Shown: one piece after another, positions 47,017 through 56,203 of the stretch
How the letters are laid out: every line of letters begins with the position of its first letter
How positions within the stretch are numbered: the first letter of the stretch is position 1
NCBI GenBank assembly: GCA_900142905.1
Contig: FSRV01000001.1
Span: 1,054,001-1,118,000 of the forward strand
Reading direction: 5' to 3'
Source: Burkholderia sp. GAS332
GTDB lineage: Bacteria > Pseudomonadota > Gammaproteobacteria > Burkholderiales > Burkholderiaceae
Length of the DNA stretch: 64,000 nucleotides
Translations under genes and position numbers: made by a program
The notes under the pieces: generated by a model
What the model saw: the letters and a program-made list of their open reading frames with translations, nothing else
Databases searched by the model: none
What the model was told of the DNA's origin: nothing

Positions 47017-48563
47017 CACGACGACTCCTTCGCAACGGCCGCGTCCGGCACGCCGTTTTCGTACGCGAACGCATTCACGTCGAAGAGGGCGAGCGGCGCG
47101 TCATCGCGCGTTTCGAGGTGGAAGCGCCACAGCAGGTTGCGCGCCACTTTCAGTCGATAGGCGCTCGAGGCGCGCATGTCGGTGAGCGGCTGGTAATCGG
47201 CGACGAGTGCGTTCATCGCTTGCCGCGCGGTGCTTTCGTTCCATGTTGCGCCGTTCAGCGCGGCCTCGGTTTGCGCGGCGCGTTTAGGTGTCGCGGCCAT
47301 GCCGCCGAATGCAATACGGGCTTCCCTGATCGCGCCGTTTTCGCCGATATGCAGCGCGAACGCGGCGCATACCGCGGAGATGTCCTGATCGTAGCGCTTC
47401 GACACTTTGTACGTGCGGAAGCGCAGATCGCGCGCCGGACGCGGCACACGCAGCCCCGCCACAAATTCGCCGGGCACGAGTGCGGTCTTCTGGTAGCCGA
47501 GGTAGAACGAATCGAGCTTTAGCGTGCGGGTTTTCGAATCGTGGCGCAGCACGACTTCGGCGCCGAGTGCGAGCAGCGCCGGCATCGAATCGCCGATCGG
47601 CGAGCCGTTCGCGACGTTGCCGCCGAGCGTGCCGGCATTGCGGATCGGCAGCGACGCGAAACGCGTCCACAACTCGGCCAGTTCGGGATAATCGACGGCG
47701 AGTGCCGCATACGCGTCTTCGAGCGTGACGGCGGCGCCGATCGTGAGCATCTGCGCGTCGCGTTCGATCGTCTTCAATTCGGCGACGTTGCCGATGTACA
47801 GGATGTCGCCGAGATCGCGGAATTGCTTGGTGACCCACAGGCCGACGTCGGTGCTGCCGGCGAGGAGGCGTGCCTGCGGATGCTCGGCGCGCAGTTTAGC
47901 GAACGCGTCGAGCGTGACCGGTGCATGGAAGGTGGGCGAGCCGAACCCGGCGCCGCGCGTATCGGGCGCGCTGTATTCGAAGGTGTCGCGGCGTTGAATT
48001 TCACGCAGCGTGTCGGCGACCGCCTTGCGGTCCAGCGTCACGCGCGGGTATTGCGGGTAGTCGAACATCTTCTGCGAGGCGTCGACGATCGGCCGGTAGC
48101 CGGTGCAGCGGCACAGATTGCCGGACAGCGCGGCGTTGATTTCATCGCGGGTGGGCAGGCCGGCGGCGGCCGGCTGATTTTCGTACAACGCCCACATCGA
48201 CATCACGAAGCCGGGGGTGCAGAAACCGCACTGCGAGCCGTGGCAATCGACCATGGCCTGTTGGACGGGGTGCAGGGCGCCGTCGGCGCCGCGCAGGTCT
48301 TCGACGGTGAAGAGGGCTTTGCCGTCCAGCGTTGGCAGGAACTGAATACAGGCGTTGACCGCCTTCAGCGCGACGCCGCCTTGCGCATCCAGTTCGCCGA
48401 TGACGACGGTGCAGGCGCCGCAGTCGCCTTCCGCGCAGCCTTCCTTGGTGCCCGTGCAATGCAAATCCTCGCGCAGGTGCTGAAGCACGGTGCGCGAAGC
48501 CGGGACGCCCGTAACCTCATGGACGGACCCCTGGTGATAAAAGCGGATGGTTTGCGATGTCAT
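47016..48563 (-). CDS. xdhA: Xanthine dehydrogenase small subunit (2Fe-2S and FAD)
   Basis: A 515-residue subunit. Plant-type [2Fe-2S] ligands are in CTGTKEGCAEGDCGACTVV and the second cluster in GSQCGFCTPGF...GNLCRCTGYRP. The FAD domain follows with LLAGSTDVGLWVTK and the IRNAGTLGGNVANGSPIGD motif. The ATG at 48563 (MTSQTIRFYHQG) fits the domain start. It is the first gene of the five-gene purine operon. Confidence 0.95.
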   Translation of the reverse strand: MTSQTIRFYHQGSVHEVTGVPASRTVLQHLREDLHCTGTKEGCAEGDCGACTVVIGELDAQGGVALKAVNACIQFLPTLDGKALFTVEDLRGADGALHPVQQAMVDCHGSQCGFCTPGFVMSMWALYENQPAAAGLPTRDEINAALSGNLCRCTGYRPIVDASQKMFDYPQYPRVTLDRKAVADTLREIQRRDTFEYSAPDTRGAGFGSPTFHAPVTLDAFAKLRAEHPQARLLAGSTDVGLWVTKQFRDLGDILYIGNVAELKTIERDAQMLTIGAAVTLEDAYAALAVDYPELAELWTRFASLPIRNAGTLGGNVANGSPIGDSMPALLALGAEVVLRHDSKTRTLKLDSFYLGYQKTALVPGEFVAGLRVPRPARDLRFRTYKVSKRYDQDISAVCAAFALHIGENGAIREARIAFGGMAATPKRAAQTEAALNGATWNESTARQAMNALVADYQPLTDMRASSAYRLKVARNLLWRFHLETRDDAPLALFDVNAFAYENGVPDAAVAKESS

Positions 48564-48985
48564 GGCGAATCCGAAAGACAGTGCGGACCGGGCGCGCGTT
48601 ACGCATGGGGTCGCGCCAAAGCCGGCCTCGCGCACGTAGATCGCCATCCAGGTTCGAAGATAGCACTACCTCGTCCCGAAAAGATTTCCCAACTCGCATG
48701 AAGCTTATTCGCAAGCCGTCATGAGATCAGTACGATTCGTGCGAAAGCGGGAAGTTGCGTGAGGCGGGATGGGTGGCGCACTGCCTTGAGGGGCGGGGCG
48801 CAGCGAGAAAACGGGGCGGAGCGCGGCTGGCCGTGCGCGGCGCGGCACCCGGAAGGCTTGGCGGGGCTCGGGGGCTCGGTGTTTACGCTTGCAAGAAGCG
48901 TCTTTTATCGCAAAAAACGCCGCAAAGTACGAGCGGATGGGCGCTTCAGGTTGCCGCCACCGGGTTCACCAGGCCGTCGCTGATG
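48564..48985. other. Non-coding gap upstream of xdhA
   Basis: About 420 bp with no credible gene. The part next to xdhA must hold its promoter (minus), but no clean hexamer pair is visible. The very G-rich stretch near 48760-48890 gives several overlapping open frames with no ribosome sites, which I take as chance. Confidence 0.45.
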
Positions 48986-49034
48986 TGAAAACGCCGGCCT
49001 TCAACCGCCGTGGAAGACGGTGCAAAGGCCGGCG
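48986..49034 (-). terminator. Terminator of dsbB
   Basis: Ten-base-pair stem CGCCGGCCTT/AAGGCCGGCG with a 23-nt loop that holds a smaller hairpin, followed on the minus strand by GTTTTC. It lies 31 bp past the dsbB stop. Confidence 0.65.
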
Positions 49035-49065
49035 CGAAGCCAGTTACCTTACTGGAACAGCCCGA

Positions 49066-49707
<642 letters not shown>

Positions 49708-51087
49708 TTAGCGAATCGCTTTGAGCACGGCTTCCGCGCCGCGGCCGATCGCCAGCAAGGCGTCGTCGGCGTGCGGCGCGGCCGCCAGCATCAGGCCGAC
49801 CGGCGCGTCGCCGCGCAAATGGCAGGGCAGCGAGAGCGCGCAGGCGTCGAGGAAGTTGAATACGCTCGGGTTGCGCAGGATCAGTGCGTTGGTGCGGCCA
49901 AATGCGTCGTCGTCGTGGATCAGATCGGCCACGCGCGGCGGCAAGACCGGCACCGTCGGCGAAACGACCGCGTCGAAACGCTGCCACAGCGTGCGCGCGG
50001 CTTCGTCGAGCATGGCCTGGCGTTCGGCGAGCAGGTCCAGATAGTCGACGGCGCTGGCCGGCTGGCCTTTCAGGATGCGCACCAGTACGCGCGGATCGTA
50101 TTGATCGCGGTGCTTTTCCAGCAGCGGACGGTGCCATGCATACGCTTCAATCGGCGAAAAGCCGAAGCGGTTGATCTCGGGCAGGCGGTCGAGCGGCGCG
50201 AAGCGCACTTCCGTGACGATCGCGCCGGCCGCTTCCAGATGCTTGAGCGCTGTGTCGATCGCGGCGGCGACGGCCGGTTCGACACCGTCCGTCACGAAGT
50301 TGGTCAATACACCGAGGCGCACGCCTTCGAGCGGCCGCGCTGCCGGGATGCGCGGCTCCAGCCCGGCCAGCATCCGGTCGACCAGCGCGCAGCACGCGAC
50401 CGAGACGCCGATCGGACCGAACGAGTCGAGCGTCGAAGAGAGGGGTACGCCGCCCTGTTTCGGGATGCGGTCAGCCGTCGGCTTGAAACCGGTCAGGCCG
50501 CACAGTGCCGCCGGGATGCGGATCGAGCCACCGGTGTCGGTGCCGAGCGCGATGGCCGCCATGCCATCCGCGACGGACGCCGCCGCGCCCGACGACGAAC
50601 CGCCCGAAATCCGCTCGTCGCCCTTCACGCCGCGCTGATACGGCGACAGGGGATTCCCATAGTGCGGGTTCAAGCCGAGTCCGGAAAACGCGAACTCGCT
50701 CATATTGGTGCGCCCGACGATCACCGCGCCCGCCCGTTTCAGGCGCGCGACGGCGACTGCGTCCGCCTTGGCGGCGGGCGCGTCGGCCAGCACCACGGAG
50801 CCGGCGCGAGTCGGCTGGCCTTCGATATCGAACAGGTCTTTGACCGACACCGGAATCCCGGCGAGCGGCGAGAGGACCGTGCCCGCGGCGCGTAGCCGGT
50901 CGTGTGCGTCAGCTGCGGCGCGCGCGCTGTCGGCGTCGACGTGCATGAAGGCGACCGCGCCTTGACCGGCCGGATCGGCGATCCGTTCGAGCGCGGTTTC
51001 AACGAGCGTGCGGCTAGTGGTGCGGCCGGCGGCGAGGTCGGCGGCAAGCTGGGTTAGCGGCGGGAAGGGCGTGAATTCAGTGGCCAT
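49708..51087 (-). CDS. Amidase (amidase-signature family)
   Basis: A 459-residue serine amidase with the Ser-cisSer-Lys triad: Lys in GIPVSVKDLFD near residue 80, and both Ser in SGGSSSGAAASVADG and LGTDTGGSIRIPA. It hydrolyses an amide to acid and ammonia. It groups with a GntR regulator, an MFS permease and a DUF2848 gene on the same strand, suggesting uptake and breakdown of an unknown amide substrate. Confidence 0.92.
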   Translation of the reverse strand: MATEFTPFPPLTQLAADLAAGRTTSRTLVETALERIADPAGQGAVAFMHVDADSARAAADAHDRLRAAGTVLSPLAGIPVSVKDLFDIEGQPTRAGSVVLADAPAAKADAVAVARLKRAGAVIVGRTNMSEFAFSGLGLNPHYGNPLSPYQRGVKGDERISGGSSSGAAASVADGMAAIALGTDTGGSIRIPAALCGLTGFKPTADRIPKQGGVPLSSTLDSFGPIGVSVACCALVDRMLAGLEPRIPAARPLEGVRLGVLTNFVTDGVEPAVAAAIDTALKHLEAAGAIVTEVRFAPLDRLPEINRFGFSPIEAYAWHRPLLEKHRDQYDPRVLVRILKGQPASAVDYLDLLAERQAMLDEAARTLWQRFDAVVSPTVPVLPPRVADLIHDDDAFGRTNALILRNPSVFNFLDACALSLPCHLRGDAPVGLMLAAAPHADDALLAIGRGAEAVLKAIR

Positions 51088-51231
51088 GGTGTCGGGAAGA
51101 ATCCAGTTGGGCCGGGCGAAGCCGGTTAAGGGCAATGAAATACGGTCGAAGAATACGGTCGATCAGTTGGCGTCGATCGGATGCGGCTGTTCAGATGCGG
51201 CGGTTCAGATGCGTTACTCAGATGCATTCAC

Positions 51232-51912
51232 TCACATGCGGTTGAACAAGGTCGCGCGGAACGCTTCGATATGCTTTTGCACCGATTGCCGGGCGCCTTC
51301 GCCATCGCGTTCGCGCAGCAGACGAAACAGTTCCAGATGTTCTTCATGGACGTCTTCGAGATGATGAGGCTCGGACAGCGAAATGAACCAGAAGCGCAGC
51401 GAGCGTTCATGCAGTCCACGCAGGATATCGGCCAGCACCGGATTGCGCGACGCCGCCGAAATCGCCAGATGAAACTCGCGGTCGATATCCATCATGCCCT
51501 CGATATCATGCGCGGCGACGCAAATCGCCGAACGGTCGAGCAAGGCCTGCATCGCGTCGAAATCGTGTTGCTGCGCGTGACGCGCGGCCAGTTCGACGCA
51601 GTAGCTTTCGTTGACGAGCCGCACGTCGATGATCGCCAGCACATCGTCGAGGGAAACCGGGCGCACCATGATGCCCTTTCTCGGCATGATGGTGAGCATG
51701 CCTTCGTGCACCAGCCGGTGCAGCGCCTGATGAACCGGCGTTCTGCCGATGCCGGTCAGCGCCATCAATTCCGCCTCGTTGAGCACTTCGCTCGGCCGCA
51801 GGCGCATCGTGATGATCTCGCGCTTGACGAAGGCATAGGCCTGTTCGGCGAGGCTCGCCGTGGCGGTCTCGCGGGGGGCACTGGAACGGCGGGCAGTCTG
51901 CAAAAGCGTCAT
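51232..51912 (-). CDS. GntR-family regulator with FCD domain
   Basis: A 226-residue regulator. The N-terminal winged HTH (LAEQAYAFVKREIITMRLRPSEVLNEAELMALTGIGRTPVHQALHRLVHEGML) is followed by a helical FCD effector domain with metal-binding candidates (DIDREFHLAI, HEEHLELF, HIEAFR). The start at 51912 is chosen; a TTG at 51954 is possible, and neither has a strong ribosome site. It likely controls the amidase/permease group. An AAATAT-N7-ATATTT repeat upstream of the DUF2848 gene is a candidate operator. Confidence 0.9.
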   Translation of the reverse strand: MTLLQTARRSSAPRETATASLAEQAYAFVKREIITMRLRPSEVLNEAELMALTGIGRTPVHQALHRLVHEGMLTIMPRKGIMVRPVSLDDVLAIIDVRLVNESYCVELAARHAQQHDFDAMQALLDRSAICVAAHDIEGMMDIDREFHLAISAASRNPVLADILRGLHERSLRFWFISLSEPHHLEDVHEEHLELFRLLRERDGEGARQSVQKHIEAFRATLFNRM

Positions 51913-52058
51913 GTGAAGAGAAGAGCGGGCGATGTCGTCCGCATTGTAGAGCAAGGTTTTGCGCGGACGGCGCCTGGTGGGCGGTTGCTCACCGGCGCCG
52001 TCCTCGCGTAACGCGGCGGTCGGCCGCGCGGTGCCGCAATCGCGGCAGTCACTGCCTA

Positions 52059-53411
52059 TCAGGCGCTTCTCGGCGTCGCCGCCGCGGCGTGCTGCACCTT
52101 GACGCGCGGCATCATCAACGTGACCAGCCCACCGACGATCAATGCCCCTGCGATCAGCACCAGCCCGAAGGTCACGCTATGCGTCGCATCCTTGACGATG
52201 CCGAGCACATACGGGCTCACATAGCCGGCCAGATTCGCAATCGAGTTGATCACGGCGATCCCGGCAACGGCTGCGGTGCCTTGCAGGAAGGTCGTGGACA
52301 TCGACCAGAAGATGCCGAAGCCCGCCAGAATGCCGATATACGCGATCGACAAACCGGTGACGGCGAGCGGAATCGAGTTCGTCACCGAGGCACTGCCTAG
52401 CAGACCCGCCGCGCCGATGAAGCAGCACACGGCGTAGTGCCAGCGCCGTTCGCCGGTGATATCCGACGAGCGGCCGATCAGGATCATGCCGATGCCCGCC
52501 GCCAGGTAGGGAATCGCCGTGACGAAGCCGTTGGTGACGAGGTTCGTGACGCCGAGGTCCTTGACGATCTGCGGCAGCCAGAACGAGAAGCCCGCATTGC
52601 CGGTGACAAGGCAGAAGTAGATCAGCGTCAGCAGCCAGAAGCGGCTTGAACGCAAGGCAACCGCCAGACTATGCTCCGCGCCGGCTGCAGCCGCGGCCGT
52701 GTTTTCCCGCGAAAGGCGGCTGAGGATCACGCGTTTTTCGTCGCCGGTGAGCCAGGCGGCTTCGGCGGGCGTGTTGCGCAACACGGCGAGCGCCCAGAAG
52801 CCGGCGAGGATCGACGGAATGCCTTCAATCAGGAACATCCACTGCCAGCCGCGCAAGCCGTGCGCTTCATGCAGCGCCGACATCAAAAAGCCCGACAACG
52901 GCGCGCCGATGATGCCCGCGACCGGAATTGCCGCCATGAAGACGGCGACCATCCGCGCGCGCCGGTCGGACGGAAACCAGAAGGTCAGATACAGCACTAC
53001 GCCCGGCACCAGACCGGCCTCCGCGACGCCGAGGCAAAAGCGCAGCACGTAGAACATCGTTTCCGAGTGCACAAACATCATCAGACACGACAGCAGCCCC
53101 CACAGCATCGTGATGCGGGCGATGGTGGCGCGCGCGCCGAACTTCTTCAGCAGCAGATTACTCGGCACTTCGAACACGAAATAGCCGAAGAAAAAGATCC
53201 CCGCGCCGAGTCCGTACGCCGCGTTCGACAGGCCGAGGTCGCCGGTGAACTGCAGCTTCGCGTAACCGATGTTGACGCGGTCCAGGTACGACAACACGTA
53301 GACGAGAAACAGGAACGGCATGATGCGCCAGGTGATCTTGCGCAGCGCGGCGGCCTCGAGCCACGCATCAGAAGAGGCGTCGGCGTTGGCGGATAGCGGA
53401 GGGGAGCTCAT
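52059..53411 (-). CDS. MFS transporter, anion:cation symporter (ACS) family
   Basis: A 450-residue, 12-helix permease. The ACS-type opening is ITWRIMPFLFLVYVLSYLDRVNIGYAKLQF, and the motif-A-like GARATIARITMLWG and GLVPGVVLYLTFWFP segments are typical of organic-acid importers (tartrate, phthalate, hydroxyphenylacetate). It starts 7 bp after the DUF2848 stop. The substrate is unknown but should match the amidase group. Confidence 0.92.
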   Translation of the reverse strand: MSSPPLSANADASSDAWLEAAALRKITWRIMPFLFLVYVLSYLDRVNIGYAKLQFTGDLGLSNAAYGLGAGIFFFGYFVFEVPSNLLLKKFGARATIARITMLWGLLSCLMMFVHSETMFYVLRFCLGVAEAGLVPGVVLYLTFWFPSDRRARMVAVFMAAIPVAGIIGAPLSGFLMSALHEAHGLRGWQWMFLIEGIPSILAGFWALAVLRNTPAEAAWLTGDEKRVILSRLSRENTAAAAAGAEHSLAVALRSSRFWLLTLIYFCLVTGNAGFSFWLPQIVKDLGVTNLVTNGFVTAIPYLAAGIGMILIGRSSDITGERRWHYAVCCFIGAAGLLGSASVTNSIPLAVTGLSIAYIGILAGFGIFWSMSTTFLQGTAAVAGIAVINSIANLAGYVSPYVLGIVKDATHSVTFGLVLIAGALIVGGLVTLMMPRVKVQHAAAATPRSA

Positions 53412-53418
53412 GGGTGCC

Positions 53419-54108
53419 TCATTCGACGATAGGTAGCGCGTGCACGCGGTAAGCGTGGCGCAGCGTGCGGTTCAGGATGGGGTCGTGCAGTTCGAGTTCG
53501 AGCGCGTCGCCGTCGGCCATCCCGACGATGCCGCCTTGTACCGCCAGCGTGCCGCAGAACATCGCCGCACCCTCTGCCACGGGCGCGCGTTCCAGCAGAT
53601 CGGCGGCCGGCAGCAGCGAGGCGACAGTGCCCTGCTGGTAGACACGCCGCTCGCCATGGTTTGTCACCGCGAAAGCACGCAGTTCAAGCTGGTCCCAGTG
53701 GCCGACCACGTCGTCGAAGCGCCAGGCGTCGCGTGCGACCGGTTTCGGGCAGACCTGCTTGGAGACGGTGACCCCGTAGGCCTCGACTTCGCGGTCGGTA
53801 TGGTCGGAGCCGACGGTGACGAGCAGCCCCGTCTTCGAGCGCACCAGCACGCACTCGGCTTCGCCGCTGGACTTCACGCCGACCACGTCGATCTGCCCCG
53901 CCTGCGTCAGCAGCTCGGCGCCTAGGCGGTAAAAGCAGGGCGTGGTGGACGGCCGCTTCACGCCGAGTTCGGCCAGTTCCGCGATGTGATGCTCGATCGC
54001 CGCCTGATCGCGCCCGGCCCAGCCGGCGATCGTCAGACGATTCACTTCGGCGATATCGGCGCGACTGTCGCCGGAACGATCTACAACATTGAAGGACAGC
54101 TGCTGCAT
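53419..54108 (-). CDS. DUF2848 family protein
   Basis: A 229-residue protein, related by pattern to fumarylacetoacetate-hydrolase-fold proteins (GEAECVLVRSKTGLLVTVGSDHTDREVEAYGVTVSKQVCPKP; GAAMFCGTLAVQGGI). The family is uncharacterised. The ATG at 54108 has GGGAG seven bases upstream. First gene of the permease/regulator/amidase group, so it may act on the imported compound before or after the amidase. Confidence 0.8.
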   Translation of the reverse strand: MQQLSFNVVDRSGDSRADIAEVNRLTIAGWAGRDQAAIEHHIAELAELGVKRPSTTPCFYRLGAELLTQAGQIDVVGVKSSGEAECVLVRSKTGLLVTVGSDHTDREVEAYGVTVSKQVCPKPVARDAWRFDDVVGHWDQLELRAFAVTNHGERRVYQQGTVASLLPAADLLERAPVAEGAAMFCGTLAVQGGIVGMADGDALELELHDPILNRTLRHAYRVHALPIVE

Positions 54109-54135
54109 CACTCGACTCCCAGGAAAATATGCGTC

Positions 54136-54154
54136 AAATATTATTGTGATATTT
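54136..54154. promoter_or_regulatory. Candidate operator between DUF2848 and antiporter genes
   Basis: Inverted repeat AAATAT-TATTGTG-ATATTT in an AT-rich patch 28 bp upstream of the DUF2848 start, a fitting place for the GntR regulator encoded downstream. No experimental link. Confidence 0.4.
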
Positions 54155-54317
54155 CACTGCTGTCCAGCGCGTCAAAAAAGTTTTGGATCGACGCTCCCGC
54201 TGTGAAGCGCGTGGTCCGGCCAATCCCACGCCCTTTCTGCGTTTGCGCGATTCGGCGCGACGCACGCGTGCGTTACACTGCGTTTTTGGGATATTACTTT
54301 TTGTAAGGTACGCATCT

Positions 54318-56075
54318 ATGCACCATGGCATCGGCTTCATTCAGGATCTGGCGGTCGTGATGGCGCTCGCCGGCGTCGTCACCGTGCTGTTCCATCGCCT
54401 GAAACAGCCGGTGGTGCTGGGTTACATCGCCGCGGGCGTGATCATCGGGCCGTACACGCCGCCGTTCCAGCTGATCCACGACGAGCAGACCATCCAGACG
54501 CTCGGTGAACTCGGCGTGGTGTTCCTGATGTTTTCGCTCGGGCTCGAATTCAGCCTGCGCAAGCTCTTCAAGGTCGGCGCGACGGCGATCGTCGCGGCGC
54601 TTTCCGAAATCGTGCTGATGCTGTGGATCGGTTATGAGATCGGTAGCGCGTTCGGCTGGAGCCCGATGGACTCCCTGTTCCTCGGCGCGATCCTCGCGAT
54701 CTCGTCGACGACCATCATCGTCAAGGCGCTCTCCGAGTTGGGCCTGAAGCGAGAGAGTTTCGCGCAGCTCGTTTTCGGGATTCTGATCGTCGAGGACATT
54801 CTTGCCATCGCGATGCTGGTGCTGCTCTCCGGCATTGCGCAGACCGGGCAGTTGAGCGCGGGTGTTGCCGTGGTGACGCTCGGCAAGCTGCTGCTCTTCA
54901 TGACGGTGTCGTTAGTGGTGGGCATTCTGGTCGTGCCGCGCGCGTTGAACTACGTGGCGCGCGCCAAGAGCGACGAAATGCTGCTGGTGTCGGTGCTCGG
55001 CTTCTGCTTCGGTTTCTGTCTGCTGGTGGTGAAGCTCGATTACAGCATTGCGCTCGGCGCGTTCCTGATCGGCGCCATCATGGCCGAGTCGCGCCATCTG
55101 CATCGGATCGAGCACCTGATCGCGCCGCTGCGCGATGCCTTCTCCGCGATCTTCTTCGTGACGATCGGCCTGATGCTGAATCCTGCCGTGCTGGTTGACT
55201 ACGCATGGCCGATTGCGGTGATTACGGTGGCAGTGATCGTCGGCAAGATCGTGTCGTGCGGGCTCGGCACTTTTCTCGCCGGCAAGGATGGGCGCACGGC
55301 GATGCGGGTCGGCATGACCGTCTCGCAGATCGGTGAGTTCTCGTTCATCATCGCGTCGCTCGGTCTTACCTTGAAGGTGACGAGCGCGTTTCTGTATCCG
55401 ATTGCGGTGGCCGTCTCCGCCTTGACCACGTTGTTCACGCCTTACCTGATTCGCGCCGCCGATCCGCTGACGCAGCGCCTCGGCCAGGCGATGCCACGTA
55501 CGCTCGCCAATGTGTTCGGCATGTACGGGCAGTGGCTGCGCAGTCTGAGCACCGGAACCGGCGAGCCGACGCTGTTCAGCATGACACGGCGGATCATTTT
55601 GCAGATTGCCGTCAATCTTGCTCTGGTCGCGGCGATCTTCCTGATCGTCTCGTATAGCGCGCCTTACACCAGTACTTTGCTCGCGCGATGGATGGCTTCC
55701 GAGCCGATGCAGCGCGTGGTGTTGTGGAGCATTGCGCTGGTGCTGTCGATGCCGTTCCTGGTGGCGGTCTATCGCAAGACCAAGTCGCTCGCGCTGCTGC
55801 TCGCCGAGGTGAGCGTGCAGCCGGCGACAGCGGGGCGCTTCACCAGCGCGATCCGTTACGCGATCTCCGACCTGGTGCCGGTGGTCTCGATGGTTGGCGT
55901 GTTTTTGCTGCTCGCGGCGCTCTCCGGCAGCATCTTGCCGCCGACGGGCCTCCTGACCGTGGTGCTGGTGTGCGCCGCGCTGCTGCTGGCGCTGGTCTGG
56001 CGCTGGTGCGTGAAAATCCATGCGGCGATGCAGATCGCCCTGCGCGAAACGTTCGAAGAACAGCCGGATCCCTAA
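54318..56075 (+). CDS. CPA2-family cation:proton antiporter (KefB/KefC-like)
   Basis: A 585-residue membrane protein. The Na_H_Exchanger core covers residues 1-380 (GYIAAGVIIGPYTPPF, FSLGLEFSLRKL, ISSTTIIVKALSELGL, GAFLIGAIMAES). A hydrophilic stretch and more membrane helices replace the usual cytosolic TrkA-N domain, which is missing. AAGG lies about ten bases before the ATG at 54318. It probably exchanges K+ or Na+ for H+. Confidence 0.92.
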   Translation: MHHGIGFIQDLAVVMALAGVVTVLFHRLKQPVVLGYIAAGVIIGPYTPPFQLIHDEQTIQTLGELGVVFLMFSLGLEFSLRKLFKVGATAIVAALSEIVLMLWIGYEIGSAFGWSPMDSLFLGAILAISSTTIIVKALSELGLKRESFAQLVFGILIVEDILAIAMLVLLSGIAQTGQLSAGVAVVTLGKLLLFMTVSLVVGILVVPRALNYVARAKSDEMLLVSVLGFCFGFCLLVVKLDYSIALGAFLIGAIMAESRHLHRIEHLIAPLRDAFSAIFFVTIGLMLNPAVLVDYAWPIAVITVAVIVGKIVSCGLGTFLAGKDGRTAMRVGMTVSQIGEFSFIIASLGLTLKVTSAFLYPIAVAVSALTTLFTPYLIRAADPLTQRLGQAMPRTLANVFGMYGQWLRSLSTGTGEPTLFSMTRRIILQIAVNLALVAAIFLIVSYSAPYTSTLLARWMASEPMQRVVLWSIALVLSMPFLVAVYRKTKSLALLLAEVSVQPATAGRFTSAIRYAISDLVPVVSMVGVFLLLAALSGSILPPTGLLTVVLVCAALLLALVWRWCVKIHAAMQIALRETFEEQPDP

Positions 56076-56203
56076 GTTAGACCGCCGCGCCGCTTGACCC
56101 GCAACAATGTGAGCAATTGTGTGCGGGTTTGCGGGGCTTGCCGCGCTAGCGGATAATCAGGGCATATTCATTCGTTCGCGTGGAAGGGGCCTGTCTGACT
56201 GTC

